DNA from: Microbacterium esteraromaticum | Lineage (GTDB): Bacteria; Actinomycetota; Actinomycetes; Actinomycetales; Microbacteriaceae | Assembly: GCF_016907315.1 (NCBI RefSeq) | Contig: NZ_JAFBBS010000001.1 | Location: 2,108,001-2,172,000, forward strand | Length of the DNA stretch: 64,000 nt | Direction: 5' to 3' | In this document: positions 33,548 through 42,104 of the stretch, one piece after another | How positions within the stretch are numbered: the stretch's first letter is position 1 | How the letters are laid out: the number at the start of each line of letters is the position of its first letter | Notes under the pieces: generated by a model | What the model was told of the DNA's origin: nothing | The model's database searches: none | What the model saw: the letters and a program-made list of their open reading frames with translations, nothing else | Made by a program: the position numbers and the translations under genes

Positions 33548-34717
33548 ATGGACGTGCTGCAGGGCCGAGTGGCCGGAGTGCTTGCAGGAGCCGCCGTGGG
33601 CGATGCGCTCGGCGGAGCGACCGAGGGGTGGACCCCCGAGCAGATCGAGGAGCGGCACGGAGGTCGGGTCGAGGGCATCGTCGGACCGTTCCTCGACGAC
33701 TGGCGCACGGCTCGCCCGATCGCGCCGTACCACAAGGGCGACGGGCACGTCACGGACGACACCCTGATGACCCACGCCCTCATCGAGGTCTACGCCAAGC
33801 GGCGTCGTCACCTCGACGCGTTCGACGTCGCAGCCGACCTCGTGCCGCTGATGATCGGCGAGCGCCGGTGGATCCCCGAGCTCGAAGACCAGGCGCTCAT
33901 CCTGCAGCGGGTGTTCCTGGCCGAGAAGTGGATCGTCGCCAAGCTGCACTACGGCCACGCCGATCCCCGCGAGGCTGGCGTCGGCAACATCGTCAACTGC
34001 GGCGCCACCATGTACATGGCGCCGGTCGGGCTCGTGCACATCGGCGATCCCCACGGTGCCTACGCCGAGGCCATCGATCTCGCCGGCGCCCACCAGTCGT
34101 CGTACGGGCGTGAGGCGGCCGGCGTGTTCGCCGCGGCCGTGGCGGCGTCTGCCGCGCCCGGCGCGTCGGTGGCGGATGTGCGTGCGGCGGTGACCGAGGT
34201 CGCGCACGACGGCACGGCCGCGGCGATCGCCGCCGTTCTGGACGCCGTCGACGGGTTCGTCGCCGGCGGCGGGTCGGAGGATCCGCGTGAGCTGGGTCGC
34301 GTCATCCGCGCCGCCGTCAGGCCGTACGACACGGTCGGCGACCAGTACCGTGCACCGGCGATGGACGCCAGGCTGCCCTCGCGGACGAAGTCGATCGAGG
34401 AGCTGCCCGTCGCCCTCGGCTTCGTGGTCGCGCACGACGGCGACGCTCGCGCCGCCGTTCTCGATGCGGTGAACTACGGGCGCGACTCGGACTCCATCGC
34501 GACGATGGCCGGGGCCATCTGCGGCGGTCTGGGCGGGATCGATGCGATCCCCGCCGAATGGGTGCACGACGTGACCACCGCGAGCCGCCTCGACCTCGAG
34601 GGCGTGACGGCGGCGATGACCGAGGTCGTGCGCGACGTCGCCGCGGCGGATGCGGAGCGGGCGGCGCGACGCGCAGCGAGCCTGCGCGAGATGCTCGGCG
34701 CGGAGGCGACCGCGTGA
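33548..34717 (+). CDS. ADP-ribosylglycohydrolase family protein (first)
   Basis: A 389-residue all-alpha enzyme of the ARH/DraG family, which hydrolyses alpha-linked ribosyl bonds with two Mg ions. The metal ligands are visible: GDALGG (about 18-23), DDTLMTH (about 70-76) and the C-terminal GRDSDSIATMAG (about 310-321, equivalent to DTDTIA). The protein is complete, not regulatory. Its place beside a sugar importer and a kinase argues against protein de-ADP-ribosylation and for a catabolic role on an imported ribosyl-like conjugate. ATG 33548 has GAGGAG (33537-33542); the frame reaches further upstream but through the hairpin. Confidence 0.9.
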   Translation: MDVLQGRVAGVLAGAAVGDALGGATEGWTPEQIEERHGGRVEGIVGPFLDDWRTARPIAPYHKGDGHVTDDTLMTHALIEVYAKRRRHLDAFDVAADLVPLMIGERRWIPELEDQALILQRVFLAEKWIVAKLHYGHADPREAGVGNIVNCGATMYMAPVGLVHIGDPHGAYAEAIDLAGAHQSSYGREAAGVFAAAVAASAAPGASVADVRAAVTEVAHDGTAAAIAAVLDAVDGFVAGGGSEDPRELGRVIRAAVRPYDTVGDQYRAPAMDARLPSRTKSIEELPVALGFVVAHDGDARAAVLDAVNYGRDSDSIATMAGAICGGLGGIDAIPAEWVHDVTTASRLDLEGVTAAMTEVVRDVAAADAERAARRAASLREMLGAEATA

Positions 34718-36078
34718 GACTGACCTGGGCCCAGCCAGAAGACCTCGTTCCGGCGGAGTTCGCCGCCCTGCGCGAGCAGGGCGTCGCGGAGTCGGAGCTG
34801 ACGCCGATCGAGCAGCGATGGGCGTCAGCGGGCGGCTCGACGGTGCTCGCGCCGTCGGGCGCCAGCACGACGCCGGCCAGCGCTGAGCTGCGCGCACTCG
34901 CCCGCGCCGTGCTCGACGAGCTGCATGACCTGCAGCGGCCGAGCGACGACGAGCCCGACGAATGGGACGCCATCGCGGCGCTGCTGCCCGACGCCCCCGC
35001 ACTGCCCACGACGACCGCGCTCGACCGGATGCGCGGGGCGTGGGCCGGGCGAGCGGCCGGATGCCTGCTCGGCAAGCCCGTCGAGAAGATCCCCCGCGAG
35101 GGGATCGAGCAGATCGCGCGGGCCACGGGCAACTGGCCGATCCGCACCTACTTCACCGCCCAGGGCCTGCCGGCGGAGATCGCCGAGCGGTGGCCGTGGA
35201 ACCGCCGCTCGGCGCCCACATCGCTCGTCGAGAACATCGACGGGATGCCCGAAGACGACGACCTCAACTTCCCGATCCTCGCCCTCGACCTGCTCGAGCG
35301 GCACGGCGGGCGGCTGACGACCGACGACATCGCTCAGGCGTGGCTCGCCTCCCTCCCCGCCGGACGCGTGTTCACGGCCGAGCGGGCCGCATACCGGAAC
35401 ATCCTCGATGCGAGGCCCGTGCCCGAGACCGCAACCCACTTGAACCCGTTCCGCGAGTGGATCGGCGCTCTGATCCGCGCCGACGTGCATGGCTGGGCCC
35501 ACCCCGGCGACGTCAGGGCGGCGGCGCGCTCGGCATGGCTCGACGCGCGCCTGAGTCACACCCGCAACGGCATCTACGGCGAGATCTGGGTCGCCGCGCT
35601 GTGTGCGGCCTCGATCGTCGTCGAGACGGCCGACGATGCGCTGGACGCAGCAGATGCGGCAGTGCCACCGGCATCCCGGCTCGCCGCGGCGGTGCGTCTC
35701 GGGCGCGAGACCGGGCGGGCGCTCTCATCGGGAGCTCTGACCCTCGATGCGGCTCTGGACGCCCTGCACGACGAGTTCGCCGGCATGCACTGGGTGCACA
35801 CGCTCAACAACGCCGCGCTCATCGCCTGCGCGGTGCAGGCGCACGGTGCCGACTTCGGCCAGGCGATCGCCCTGGCGGTGGCCGGCGGGTGGGACACCGA
35901 CTCCGCCGGTGCGACCGTCGGCTCGGTGGTCGGCGGGCTGATCGGCGCCGACGCGATCGACGCGGCCTGGACGGCCCCGCTGCGCGACAGCATCGCGACA
36001 TCGATGCCGGGCGGTGCCGAGCGGTCGATCCGCGAGCTCGCCGAGCGCACCCTGCGCCTGTCGGAGGCGGGGTCGTGA
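34714..36078 (+). CDS. ADP-ribosylglycohydrolase family protein (second)
   Basis: 454 residues, a distant relative of the preceding enzyme. An extra N-terminal region (about 1-105) precedes the ARH core, which starts at MRGAWAGRAAGCLLGKPVEK. Metal-binding motifs are EDDDLNFPILALDL (about 179-192) and GGWDTDSAGATVGSVVGG (about 390-407). GTG 34714 overlaps the previous stop by 4 bp. The extension may bind a second subunit or part of the substrate. Two non-identical ARH enzymes in one operon suggest two bonds, or two substrate forms, are cleaved. Confidence 0.9.
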   Translation: MRLTWAQPEDLVPAEFAALREQGVAESELTPIEQRWASAGGSTVLAPSGASTTPASAELRALARAVLDELHDLQRPSDDEPDEWDAIAALLPDAPALPTTTALDRMRGAWAGRAAGCLLGKPVEKIPREGIEQIARATGNWPIRTYFTAQGLPAEIAERWPWNRRSAPTSLVENIDGMPEDDDLNFPILALDLLERHGGRLTTDDIAQAWLASLPAGRVFTAERAAYRNILDARPVPETATHLNPFREWIGALIRADVHGWAHPGDVRAAARSAWLDARLSHTRNGIYGEIWVAALCAASIVVETADDALDAADAAVPPASRLAAAVRLGRETGRALSSGALTLDAALDALHDEFAGMHWVHTLNNAALIACAVQAHGADFGQAIALAVAGGWDTDSAGATVGSVVGGLIGADAIDAAWTAPLRDSIATSMPGGAERSIRELAERTLRLSEAGS

Positions 36079-37004
36079 GCGTCGTCATCGTCGGTAGCGT
36101 CAATCAGGACGTGGTGGCCCGCGTCCAGCGCGTACCCATGCCTGGCGAGACCGTTCTGGCAAGCTCGCTCACCCGCTCCGGAGGCGGCAAGGGCGCCAAC
36201 CAGGCGGTCGCCGCGCGACGTGCGGGCGGTGCGGAGGTCGCGTTCGTGGGAGCTGTCGGAACGGATTCCGACGGCGCCTCGCTGCGTGCCGCTCTCGAGC
36301 GCGACGGCATTGACGTGTCGGGACTCGCCGAGATGGAGGGCCCGAGCGGCACCGCGCTGATCGCGGTCGACGAGCACGCCGAGAACATCATCGTCGTCGT
36401 GCCGGGGGCCAACGCCGCCCTCGAGCGTCTGACAGATGGTCAGCGCGCGGTCGTCGCGCGCTCGCGGGTGCTGCTGACCCAGCTCGAGGTGCCCGTGTCG
36501 CTCGTGCAGGATGCCGCGGGCGCTCGCCCCGTCGGCGCCTGGCATGTGCTCAACGCCGCTCCGTCGGCGCCGTTCGCCGGCGCGGCGGATGCCCTGTTCG
36601 CCGAGATCGACGTGCTCGTCGTCAACGAGCACGAGGCGCTCGAGATCGCGGGCGCGGCCGACCTCGATGGCGCCGTGCTCTCGCTGTCGGCGCGCGTGCG
36701 CGCGCTCGTCGTCACTCTGGGCGCGAAGGGGTCTCTGATCGTCCACGACGGCGATCGCGCCGAAGTCGCCGCAGTACCCGCAGATGCCGTCGACACCACC
36801 GGTGCCGGCGACACGTTCTGCGGCGTGCTGGCGGCACGCCTGGAGGCATCGGGCCGCACCCCCGACGACGCCGACGTGGCGCTGCTGGCCGATGCGGCCA
36901 GGTGGGGGGCGGCAGCGTCCGCCATCTCCGTCACCCGACCAGGGGCACAGGACGCCGTGCCGACCGCCACCGAGGTGGCGCAGCTGCGCCGAGAGAGCGA
37001 GTGA
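36075..37004 (+). CDS. rbsK: Ribokinase-type PfkB sugar kinase
   Basis: 309 residues. It shows the ribokinase N-terminal signature (GSVNQDVVARVQRVPMPGET, then GGGKGANQAVAARRAGG) and the PfkB C-terminal motif with catalytic Asp in DTTGAGDTFCGVLAARL. It phosphorylates ribose or a similar pentose at O5 using ATP. Following two ARH enzymes, it would trap the sugar they release and pass it to the pentose phosphate pathway. GTG 36075 overlaps the upstream stop. Other PfkB substrates are possible, so the symbol denotes the family. Confidence 0.85.
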   Translation: MSVVIVGSVNQDVVARVQRVPMPGETVLASSLTRSGGGKGANQAVAARRAGGAEVAFVGAVGTDSDGASLRAALERDGIDVSGLAEMEGPSGTALIAVDEHAENIIVVVPGANAALERLTDGQRAVVARSRVLLTQLEVPVSLVQDAAGARPVGAWHVLNAAPSAPFAGAADALFAEIDVLVVNEHEALEIAGAADLDGAVLSLSARVRALVVTLGAKGSLIVHDGDRAEVAAVPADAVDTTGAGDTFCGVLAARLEASGRTPDDADVALLADAARWGAAASAISVTRPGAQDAVPTATEVAQLRRESE

Positions 37005-37008
37005 GACC

Positions 37009-38967
37009 GTGAGCAGTGGATTCGACCCCCTCCAGCCCCGGGAGCTGGACCGCCCGACGAGCGTGCCTCTGCGCGACATCGACGGCGTCCTGCCCGACGT
37101 GGCTGCGGGCGCCGATGCGCTGACCTTGGACGACGGCAAGATCTTCGCCGCCCCTTCCGATCCCGCGCAGCTCGACGACTGGCGGGCGCAGCTCACCGCC
37201 TGGCGGGACGGCGCCCGCCGCAGGCACGGTGCTCCCAGCCGGTACGACGACCCGCAGTCGCGCTGGGCGTCCCGCTGCTTCACCGTGGCCCAGGTGTGGC
37301 TGTGGGACGAGCTGTTCTTCGACTTCGACGCGCAGAGGTTCACGCCCGAGCGGTTCGCGGCCGACGCCCGCGAGCGCTTCGGCGGCCTCGACGGGGTCGT
37401 GCTCTGGCACGCGTACCCCGTGATCGGCATCGACGACCGCAACCAGTGGGACTTCTATGACGTGCCTGGCCTCGCCGACGCGGCGGACGCCCTGCACGCG
37501 CTGGGGATCGCGGTCTTCGTCGACTACAACCCGTGGGACACGGGCACGCGGCGCGGGCGCGACGACGCCACCGAGCTCGCCGCCACGGTGCGGCGCCTGG
37601 GCGCCGACGGCATCTTCCTCGACACGCTCAAGAAGGCCGACCCCGAGATGGTCGCGGCTCTCGATGCCGCGCGCCCCGGCATCGGACTCGAGGGCGAGTC
37701 GAAGCTCGCGACCGAGCGCATCGCAGACCACACGCTCTCGTGGGCGCAGTGGTTCGCCGACTCGGAGGTGCCAGGCGTGCTGCGCGCGCACTGGTTCGAG
37801 CGCCGGCACATGCAGCATCACATCCGCCGCTGGCACCGCGACCACTCCGAAGAGCTGCGCTCCGCCTGGCTCAACGGCGTGGGGGTGATGGTGTGGGAGG
37901 TCGTCTTCGGCGTCTGGGTCGGCTGGAACGACCGCGACGCGGCGACGCTGCGGCGCATGCTGCCGGTGCAGCGACGACTGCATCGCTGGCTGGTCGATGG
38001 CGAATGGACGCCCCTCGCCGTGCATCGCGCCCCTGTGTTCGGGTCGACGTTCGAGCTCGACGGGTCGACCCTGCTGCTGCTCGCCAACACCTCCGATGCA
38101 GACGTGTCGTACCGCCCGGAGGGCACGGGCTGGCAGCCGCTGCACGCCGGCGACTCAGCCGACGCGATCGTCGTGCCCGCGCACGGCGTCGCCGCGGCGA
38201 TGCGGGTCGCAGGAGACGAGCCGGCCGAGCTGGCCGAGGTGCGTGCGGCGCTGGCCGACGAGGTGGCGGTGGCACAGGCATCCTTCCCCCACCGTCGCGC
38301 ACGCCGGCTGTCGCCCCCGCGTGCCGCCTCCGCCGCCGCAGCCACCGGCGTCGTGGAGCGCGCGGCGGCATGCACCGTCATCGTGCCCCCGGGCGAGCAC
38401 GTGCTGACCGTCCGCTATCGCGCGCGAGAGACCGGCATGTACGAGGGCGCTCCCTATGTCGACGAGTGGAAGCCCCTTCCGCCGCGCCTGCACGATCAGC
38501 GCACGCTCGAGCGCGTGGCGAAGCTGGCTGAGGCGGTACGGGTCGCATCCGCAGAGGTCAGCGAGGCCGAGTACGCGCTCTACCTCGACGCGATCGGCGA
38601 ACGCGCCGGATCGCGTGACCCTGAGCGCCCTGCGACGGGCGTCACGTTCGCTCGGGCCCGCGACTACGCGGCGTGGGTGGGTGGGCGGCTGCCGACGGAG
38701 GACGAGTGGCAGCTTGCCGCCCGGATGCCCGGGTTCGAGCGCCGCACCCCCGAGGTCTGGAACTGGACCGAGTCGGAGCACTCTGACGGGCGCACCCGCT
38801 TCGTGATGCTCAAGGGCGGAAGTGCGCACGAGAGCGTCGGATCGGACTGGTACGTCGACGGCGGCGTGCGCGAGCCGGAGTTCGCGCTGAAGCTGCTGCT
38901 GCCCGGGCTGGGGCAGGACGCCTCGCCATCGATCGGATTCCGCGTGTGCTGGGAGGATGAGGCATGA
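37009..38967 (+). CDS. Glycosidase-like barrel fused to SUMF1-like domain
   Basis: 652 residues, cytoplasmic. About 60-400 look like a TIM-barrel glycosidase (DGVVLWHAYPVIGIDDRNQ, FVDYNPWDTGTRRGRD, GIFLDTLKKAD with a possible catalytic Asp, GLEGESKL with a possible Glu), followed by a beta-rich region to about 490. The C-terminus (about 500-652) is a formylglycine-generating-enzyme-like SUMF1 fold (GGRLPTEDEWQLAARM, NWTESE, KGGSAHE, GFRVCW). It lacks the paired active-site cysteines of true FGE, so it is not a sulfatase activator. I know no characterised protein with this order. GTG 37009 starts 5 bases after the kinase stop. Confidence 0.75.
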   Translation: MSSGFDPLQPRELDRPTSVPLRDIDGVLPDVAAGADALTLDDGKIFAAPSDPAQLDDWRAQLTAWRDGARRRHGAPSRYDDPQSRWASRCFTVAQVWLWDELFFDFDAQRFTPERFAADARERFGGLDGVVLWHAYPVIGIDDRNQWDFYDVPGLADAADALHALGIAVFVDYNPWDTGTRRGRDDATELAATVRRLGADGIFLDTLKKADPEMVAALDAARPGIGLEGESKLATERIADHTLSWAQWFADSEVPGVLRAHWFERRHMQHHIRRWHRDHSEELRSAWLNGVGVMVWEVVFGVWVGWNDRDAATLRRMLPVQRRLHRWLVDGEWTPLAVHRAPVFGSTFELDGSTLLLLANTSDADVSYRPEGTGWQPLHAGDSADAIVVPAHGVAAAMRVAGDEPAELAEVRAALADEVAVAQASFPHRRARRLSPPRAASAAAATGVVERAAACTVIVPPGEHVLTVRYRARETGMYEGAPYVDEWKPLPPRLHDQRTLERVAKLAEAVRVASAEVSEAEYALYLDAIGERAGSRDPERPATGVTFARARDYAAWVGGRLPTEDEWQLAARMPGFERRTPEVWNWTESEHSDGRTRFVMLKGGSAHESVGSDWYVDGGVREPEFALKLLLPGLGQDASPSIGFRVCWEDEA

Positions 38968-40154
38968 CGACGCCGCTGACCGGACTGCGGGTGATCGACG
39001 CGTCCACCCTCTTCGCCGGCCCCATGGCCGCCATGCATCTGGGAGACATGGGCGCCGAGGTGATCAAGGTCGAGCATCCGACCCGACCCGATCCCGCCCG
39101 AGGCCATGGCCCCAGCAAGGACGGACAGAACCTGTGGTGGAAGACCCTCGGTCGCAACAAGCGCACGGTCGCGATCGACCTGCACACCGCCGGCGGGCGT
39201 GAGGCGTTCCTCAGACTCGCCAGCACGGCGGATGTCGTGATCGAGAACTTCCGGCCGGGCACCCTCGAGCGCTGGGGTCTCGACTACGAGACCCTGTCGG
39301 CGCAGAACCCGGGCCTGGTGCTGGCACGCGTGACCGGGTTCGGCCAGATCGGACCGTATCGCTCGCGCCCCGGTTTCGGAACCCTGGCTGAGGCGATGAG
39401 CGGCTTCGCAGCGGCGACCGGAGAACCGGACGGCCCGCCCACGCTGCCCCCGTTCGGACTGGCCGACGGCATCGCATCGCTGGCGACCGCGTACGCGGTG
39501 ATGGTGGCCCTTCACTCGCGGGCGGCGTCGGGCGTCGGGCAGGTCGTCGACGTCGCGATCATCGAGCCGATCCTCGCGATGCTCGGTCCGCAGATCACCC
39601 GGTGGGACCAGCTGCAGACGGCGCAGCCGCGCACGGGCAATCGCTCCATGAACAACTCCCCGCGCAACGCGTACCGCACCGCTGAGGGGTCATGGGTCGC
39701 GGTCTCGGCGAGCGCGCTCTCGATCGCACAGCGCGTCGTGACGCTCGTCGGCCGGCCGGACCTCGCAGATGAGCCGTGGTTCGCGACGGGAGCGTCGCGC
39801 GCCGAGCACGCCGACGAGATCGACGAGGCCGTCGGGTCGTGGATCGCCAGGCACACGCGCGACGAGGTGATCTCGGCCTTCGAGGAGGCGCAGGCGGCCG
39901 TCGCCCCGGTATACGAACCGGCCGACATCGTCGCCGACCCCCAGTTCACCGCGCTCGGCACGATCCACCGCATCCATGACGCGGACCTGGGAGAGATGGC
40001 GATGCAGGGCCCGCTCTTCCGCCTCTCGCGAGATGAAGCCGACATCGCGTTCACCGGGCGCGCCCACGGTGCCGACACCGACGAGGTGCTCAGCGAGCTC
40101 GGCTTCGCCGACGAGGACATCGCCCGGCTGCGCGAGGACGGATCGGTCGCATGA
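38964..40154 (+). CDS. CaiB/BaiF (class III) CoA-transferase
   Basis: 396 residues. It transfers CoA between acyl-CoA and a free acid through an aspartyl-CoA-anhydride. Family motifs: LRVIDASTLFAGPMAAMHLGDMGAEVIKVE at the N-terminus (in pieces), VIENFRPGTLERWGLDY, GFGQIGPYRSRPGF, and the catalytic Asp168 in FGLADGIAS. It is complete. The ATG overlaps the previous stop, and its own stop overlaps a CitE-type lyase. The pair suggests that an acid from the substrate is activated (succinyl-CoA or acetyl-CoA as donor) and then cleaved. Confidence 0.92.
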   Translation: MTTPLTGLRVIDASTLFAGPMAAMHLGDMGAEVIKVEHPTRPDPARGHGPSKDGQNLWWKTLGRNKRTVAIDLHTAGGREAFLRLASTADVVIENFRPGTLERWGLDYETLSAQNPGLVLARVTGFGQIGPYRSRPGFGTLAEAMSGFAAATGEPDGPPTLPPFGLADGIASLATAYAVMVALHSRAASGVGQVVDVAIIEPILAMLGPQITRWDQLQTAQPRTGNRSMNNSPRNAYRTAEGSWVAVSASALSIAQRVVTLVGRPDLADEPWFATGASRAEHADEIDEAVGSWIARHTRDEVISAFEEAQAAVAPVYEPADIVADPQFTALGTIHRIHDADLGEMAMQGPLFRLSRDEADIAFTGRAHGADTDEVLSELGFADEDIARLREDGSVA

Positions 40155-40999
40155 GCCGGTTCGTCATGGTCGCGCTGTATGCGCCGGCCGATCGTCCCGA
40201 GCGGTTCGGCAAGGCGCTGGATGCCGGAGCGGACGCCGTCATCGTCGACCTCGAGGATGCCGTGTCGGCGTCGCGCAAGGGGGAAGCGCGCGGCGCGCTC
40301 GGCGCCTTCGCCGACGAGTGGAGCGCGCGCGGCGATTCTCGGCCGGCCGTGCAGGTGCGGGTGAACGCGATCGGCTCTCGCTGGCACGACGACGACCTGG
40401 ACGCGCTCCGCATGCTGCCCGCGGAGTTCGACGTGCGCCTGCCCAAGACGCAGTCGGCGGCAGACGTGCGGGCCGTGCGCGCAGCGCTTCCTGGCCGGCG
40501 CGTGCACGCGCTGCTCGAGACGCCGCTCGCCGTCGAGCGGGCGTACGAGATCGCGTCGTCCGGTGCGGCATCCATCGGCGCAGGAGAGGCCGACCTGCGG
40601 TCAGCCCTCGGCATCCCGGCGGGAACCGCAGGAGAGCCGGGGCTGGCCTACTCGCGCTCGCGGCTGGTGAACGCGGCGGCGGCAGCTGAGCTGCCGTCGC
40701 CGCTCATGGCGGTGTGGGCCGACGTCGTCGACCTCGACGGGCTGGAGCAGAGCTGCCGCACGGGGAAGAACCTCGGATACGCGGGACGCACCGTCGTGCA
40801 TCCGCGCCAGATCGCCGTGGTACGGCAGGTGTTCACCCCGACCACCGCCGAGGTCGAGCACGCGCAGCGGATCATCGACCGGGTCGCGTCCGCTGCCGCA
40901 GACGGCACCGGCGCGTTCGTTCTCGATGACGGCACGTTCATCGATGTCGCGATGGTGCGCGGGGCCGAGCGGATCATCGCAGCCGCCTCGAGACCCTGA
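40151..40999 (+). CDS. HpcH/HpaI aldolase / CitE-type lyase
   Basis: 282 residues of the CitE-like family, which reversibly cleaves malyl-CoA, citramalyl-CoA and related beta-hydroxyacyl-CoA esters into acetyl-CoA (or homologue) and a keto acid. Mg and substrate motifs: VIVDLEDAVSASRKGEAR, VRVNAIGSRWH, ALLETPLAVERAYE (Mg Glu) and GEADLRSALG (Mg Asp). The short length fits stand-alone CitE-like lyases, and no citrate lyase alpha or gamma subunits are present. The ATG overlaps the CoA-transferase stop. Last gene of the operon. Confidence 0.9.
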   Translation: MSRFVMVALYAPADRPERFGKALDAGADAVIVDLEDAVSASRKGEARGALGAFADEWSARGDSRPAVQVRVNAIGSRWHDDDLDALRMLPAEFDVRLPKTQSAADVRAVRAALPGRRVHALLETPLAVERAYEIASSGAASIGAGEADLRSALGIPAGTAGEPGLAYSRSRLVNAAAAAELPSPLMAVWADVVDLDGLEQSCRTGKNLGYAGRTVVHPRQIAVVRQVFTPTTAEVEHAQRIIDRVASAAADGTGAFVLDDGTFIDVAMVRGAERIIAAASRP

Positions 41000-41035
41000 G
41001 CGGTGTGATCCGCCCGTTTGGGGGACAATGGATCG

Positions 41036-41965
41036 GTGAGCGCAGCGCAGACCCGGCACGCCGCGCGTGAATCGCTCGCCGTGCGGGTGGCCACACCCCT
41101 CGGCGTGATGTTCACGGCGATGGCTGCGCTGTCGACCCTGTGCGGCGTGCTCGCCGCCGAGCCGCCTGCGCTTCCGCATCTGCCTGAACCGGCCGCGGCG
41201 ATGGCGCTGCCGGATGTCGAGGTCGACTCGCGGGTCGCTGCGAACCCCTGCGCCGACGGCGAGGTCCGCGCGCATCTCGCGGCGGGCGACGACGATGCCG
41301 CCGTGGCGTCGTTCGGTGGAGGGGCCGAGTTCCGCGAGGCCGTGATCAGCGGAAACGCGCCGTGCGTCTCGCTCTCCGATCCCGCTCGCTCGTGGGTCGT
41401 GGTCAACAAGCAGCGTCCGCTGCAGCCGGAGAGCTTCGCCCCGGCATCCCTCTCGGGGATCGGCCTGCGCACGACCACCCTCTCGAACGAGCTGCGCCCC
41501 GAACCCAATCGCGCTCTCGAGAAGATGGCAGCCGACGCCCGTGCCGCGGGTGCCGGTGTCATCGGGGTCAACAACGGCTATCGATCGTACGGCCTGCAGC
41601 AGCGCACCTATGGTGAGCACGTCCGCGACCGCGGGCAGAGCGGAGCGGATGCCGTATCGGCCCGGCCAGGCTTCAGCGAGCACCAGAGCGGGCTGGCCTT
41701 CGACCTGGTCGCGTGCAGCCCCGGCTGTGGCAGCATCGAGGCGTTCGGCCCCACGCGGCAGGGCCGCTGGGTGGCCGAGAACGGCTGGCGCTACGGGTTC
41801 ATCGTGCGCTACGAGCACGGCCACACGGGCACCACGGGCTATGCGCCCGAGCCGTGGCACATCCGGTACATCGGACCCCAGCTCGCGAAGGCGTATCACG
41901 AGGGCGGCTTCCACACCCTCGAGGAGTTCTTCGGTCTTCCTGCGGCACCCGACTATCACCACTGA
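41036..41965 (+). CDS. D-alanyl-D-alanine carboxypeptidase, VanY/M15B type
   Basis: 309 residues with one N-terminal membrane anchor (PLGVMFTAMAALSTLCGVLAA, about 18-38), so extracytoplasmic and tethered. The zinc peptidase domain is at about 160-300: GVNNGYRSYGLQQRTY, the first zinc-site motif SEHQSGLAFDL (His, Asp), and the last EPWHIRYIG (catalytic Glu-Pro-Trp-His). It trims the terminal D-Ala of peptidoglycan stems. GTG 41036 is supported by GACAAT (41024-41029) ending 6 bases before it, hence leaderless. Confidence 0.9.
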   Translation: MSAAQTRHAARESLAVRVATPLGVMFTAMAALSTLCGVLAAEPPALPHLPEPAAAMALPDVEVDSRVAANPCADGEVRAHLAAGDDDAAVASFGGGAEFREAVISGNAPCVSLSDPARSWVVVNKQRPLQPESFAPASLSGIGLRTTTLSNELRPEPNRALEKMAADARAAGAGVIGVNNGYRSYGLQQRTYGEHVRDRGQSGADAVSARPGFSEHQSGLAFDLVACSPGCGSIEAFGPTRQGRWVAENGWRYGFIVRYEHGHTGTTGYAPEPWHIRYIGPQLAKAYHEGGFHTLEEFFGLPAAPDYHH

Positions 41966-42104
41966 ACGCGCGATGGGCGTATCCCACAAACGCGGAACGC
42001 AGTGTCATCGTGTGTGAGACTTGTTCCCACAAATCACTGTTCGGCGCGGTCTCACCGACCTAGACTCGCCGTGCGAGGGCGCACACGACTTTCAGGAGGA
42101 CGCC

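Noticed and set aside
33142..33783. Minus-strand frame with the repeat AGAQPAGAQPA
   Set aside because: Produced by reading the 15-bp tandem repeat backwards; it spans the real gene end and the hairpin, with no start signals.
33548..36078. Toxin/immunity or phage-defence role of the ARH pair
   Set aside because: No ADP-ribosyltransferase toxin, macrodomain or defence gene is nearby. The genes are translationally coupled to sugar-catabolic genes.
38500..38967. Sulfatase-activating (formylglycine-generating) enzyme
   Set aside because: The SUMF1-like domain lacks the paired active-site cysteines, and no sulfatase gene with CxPxR is in the window.
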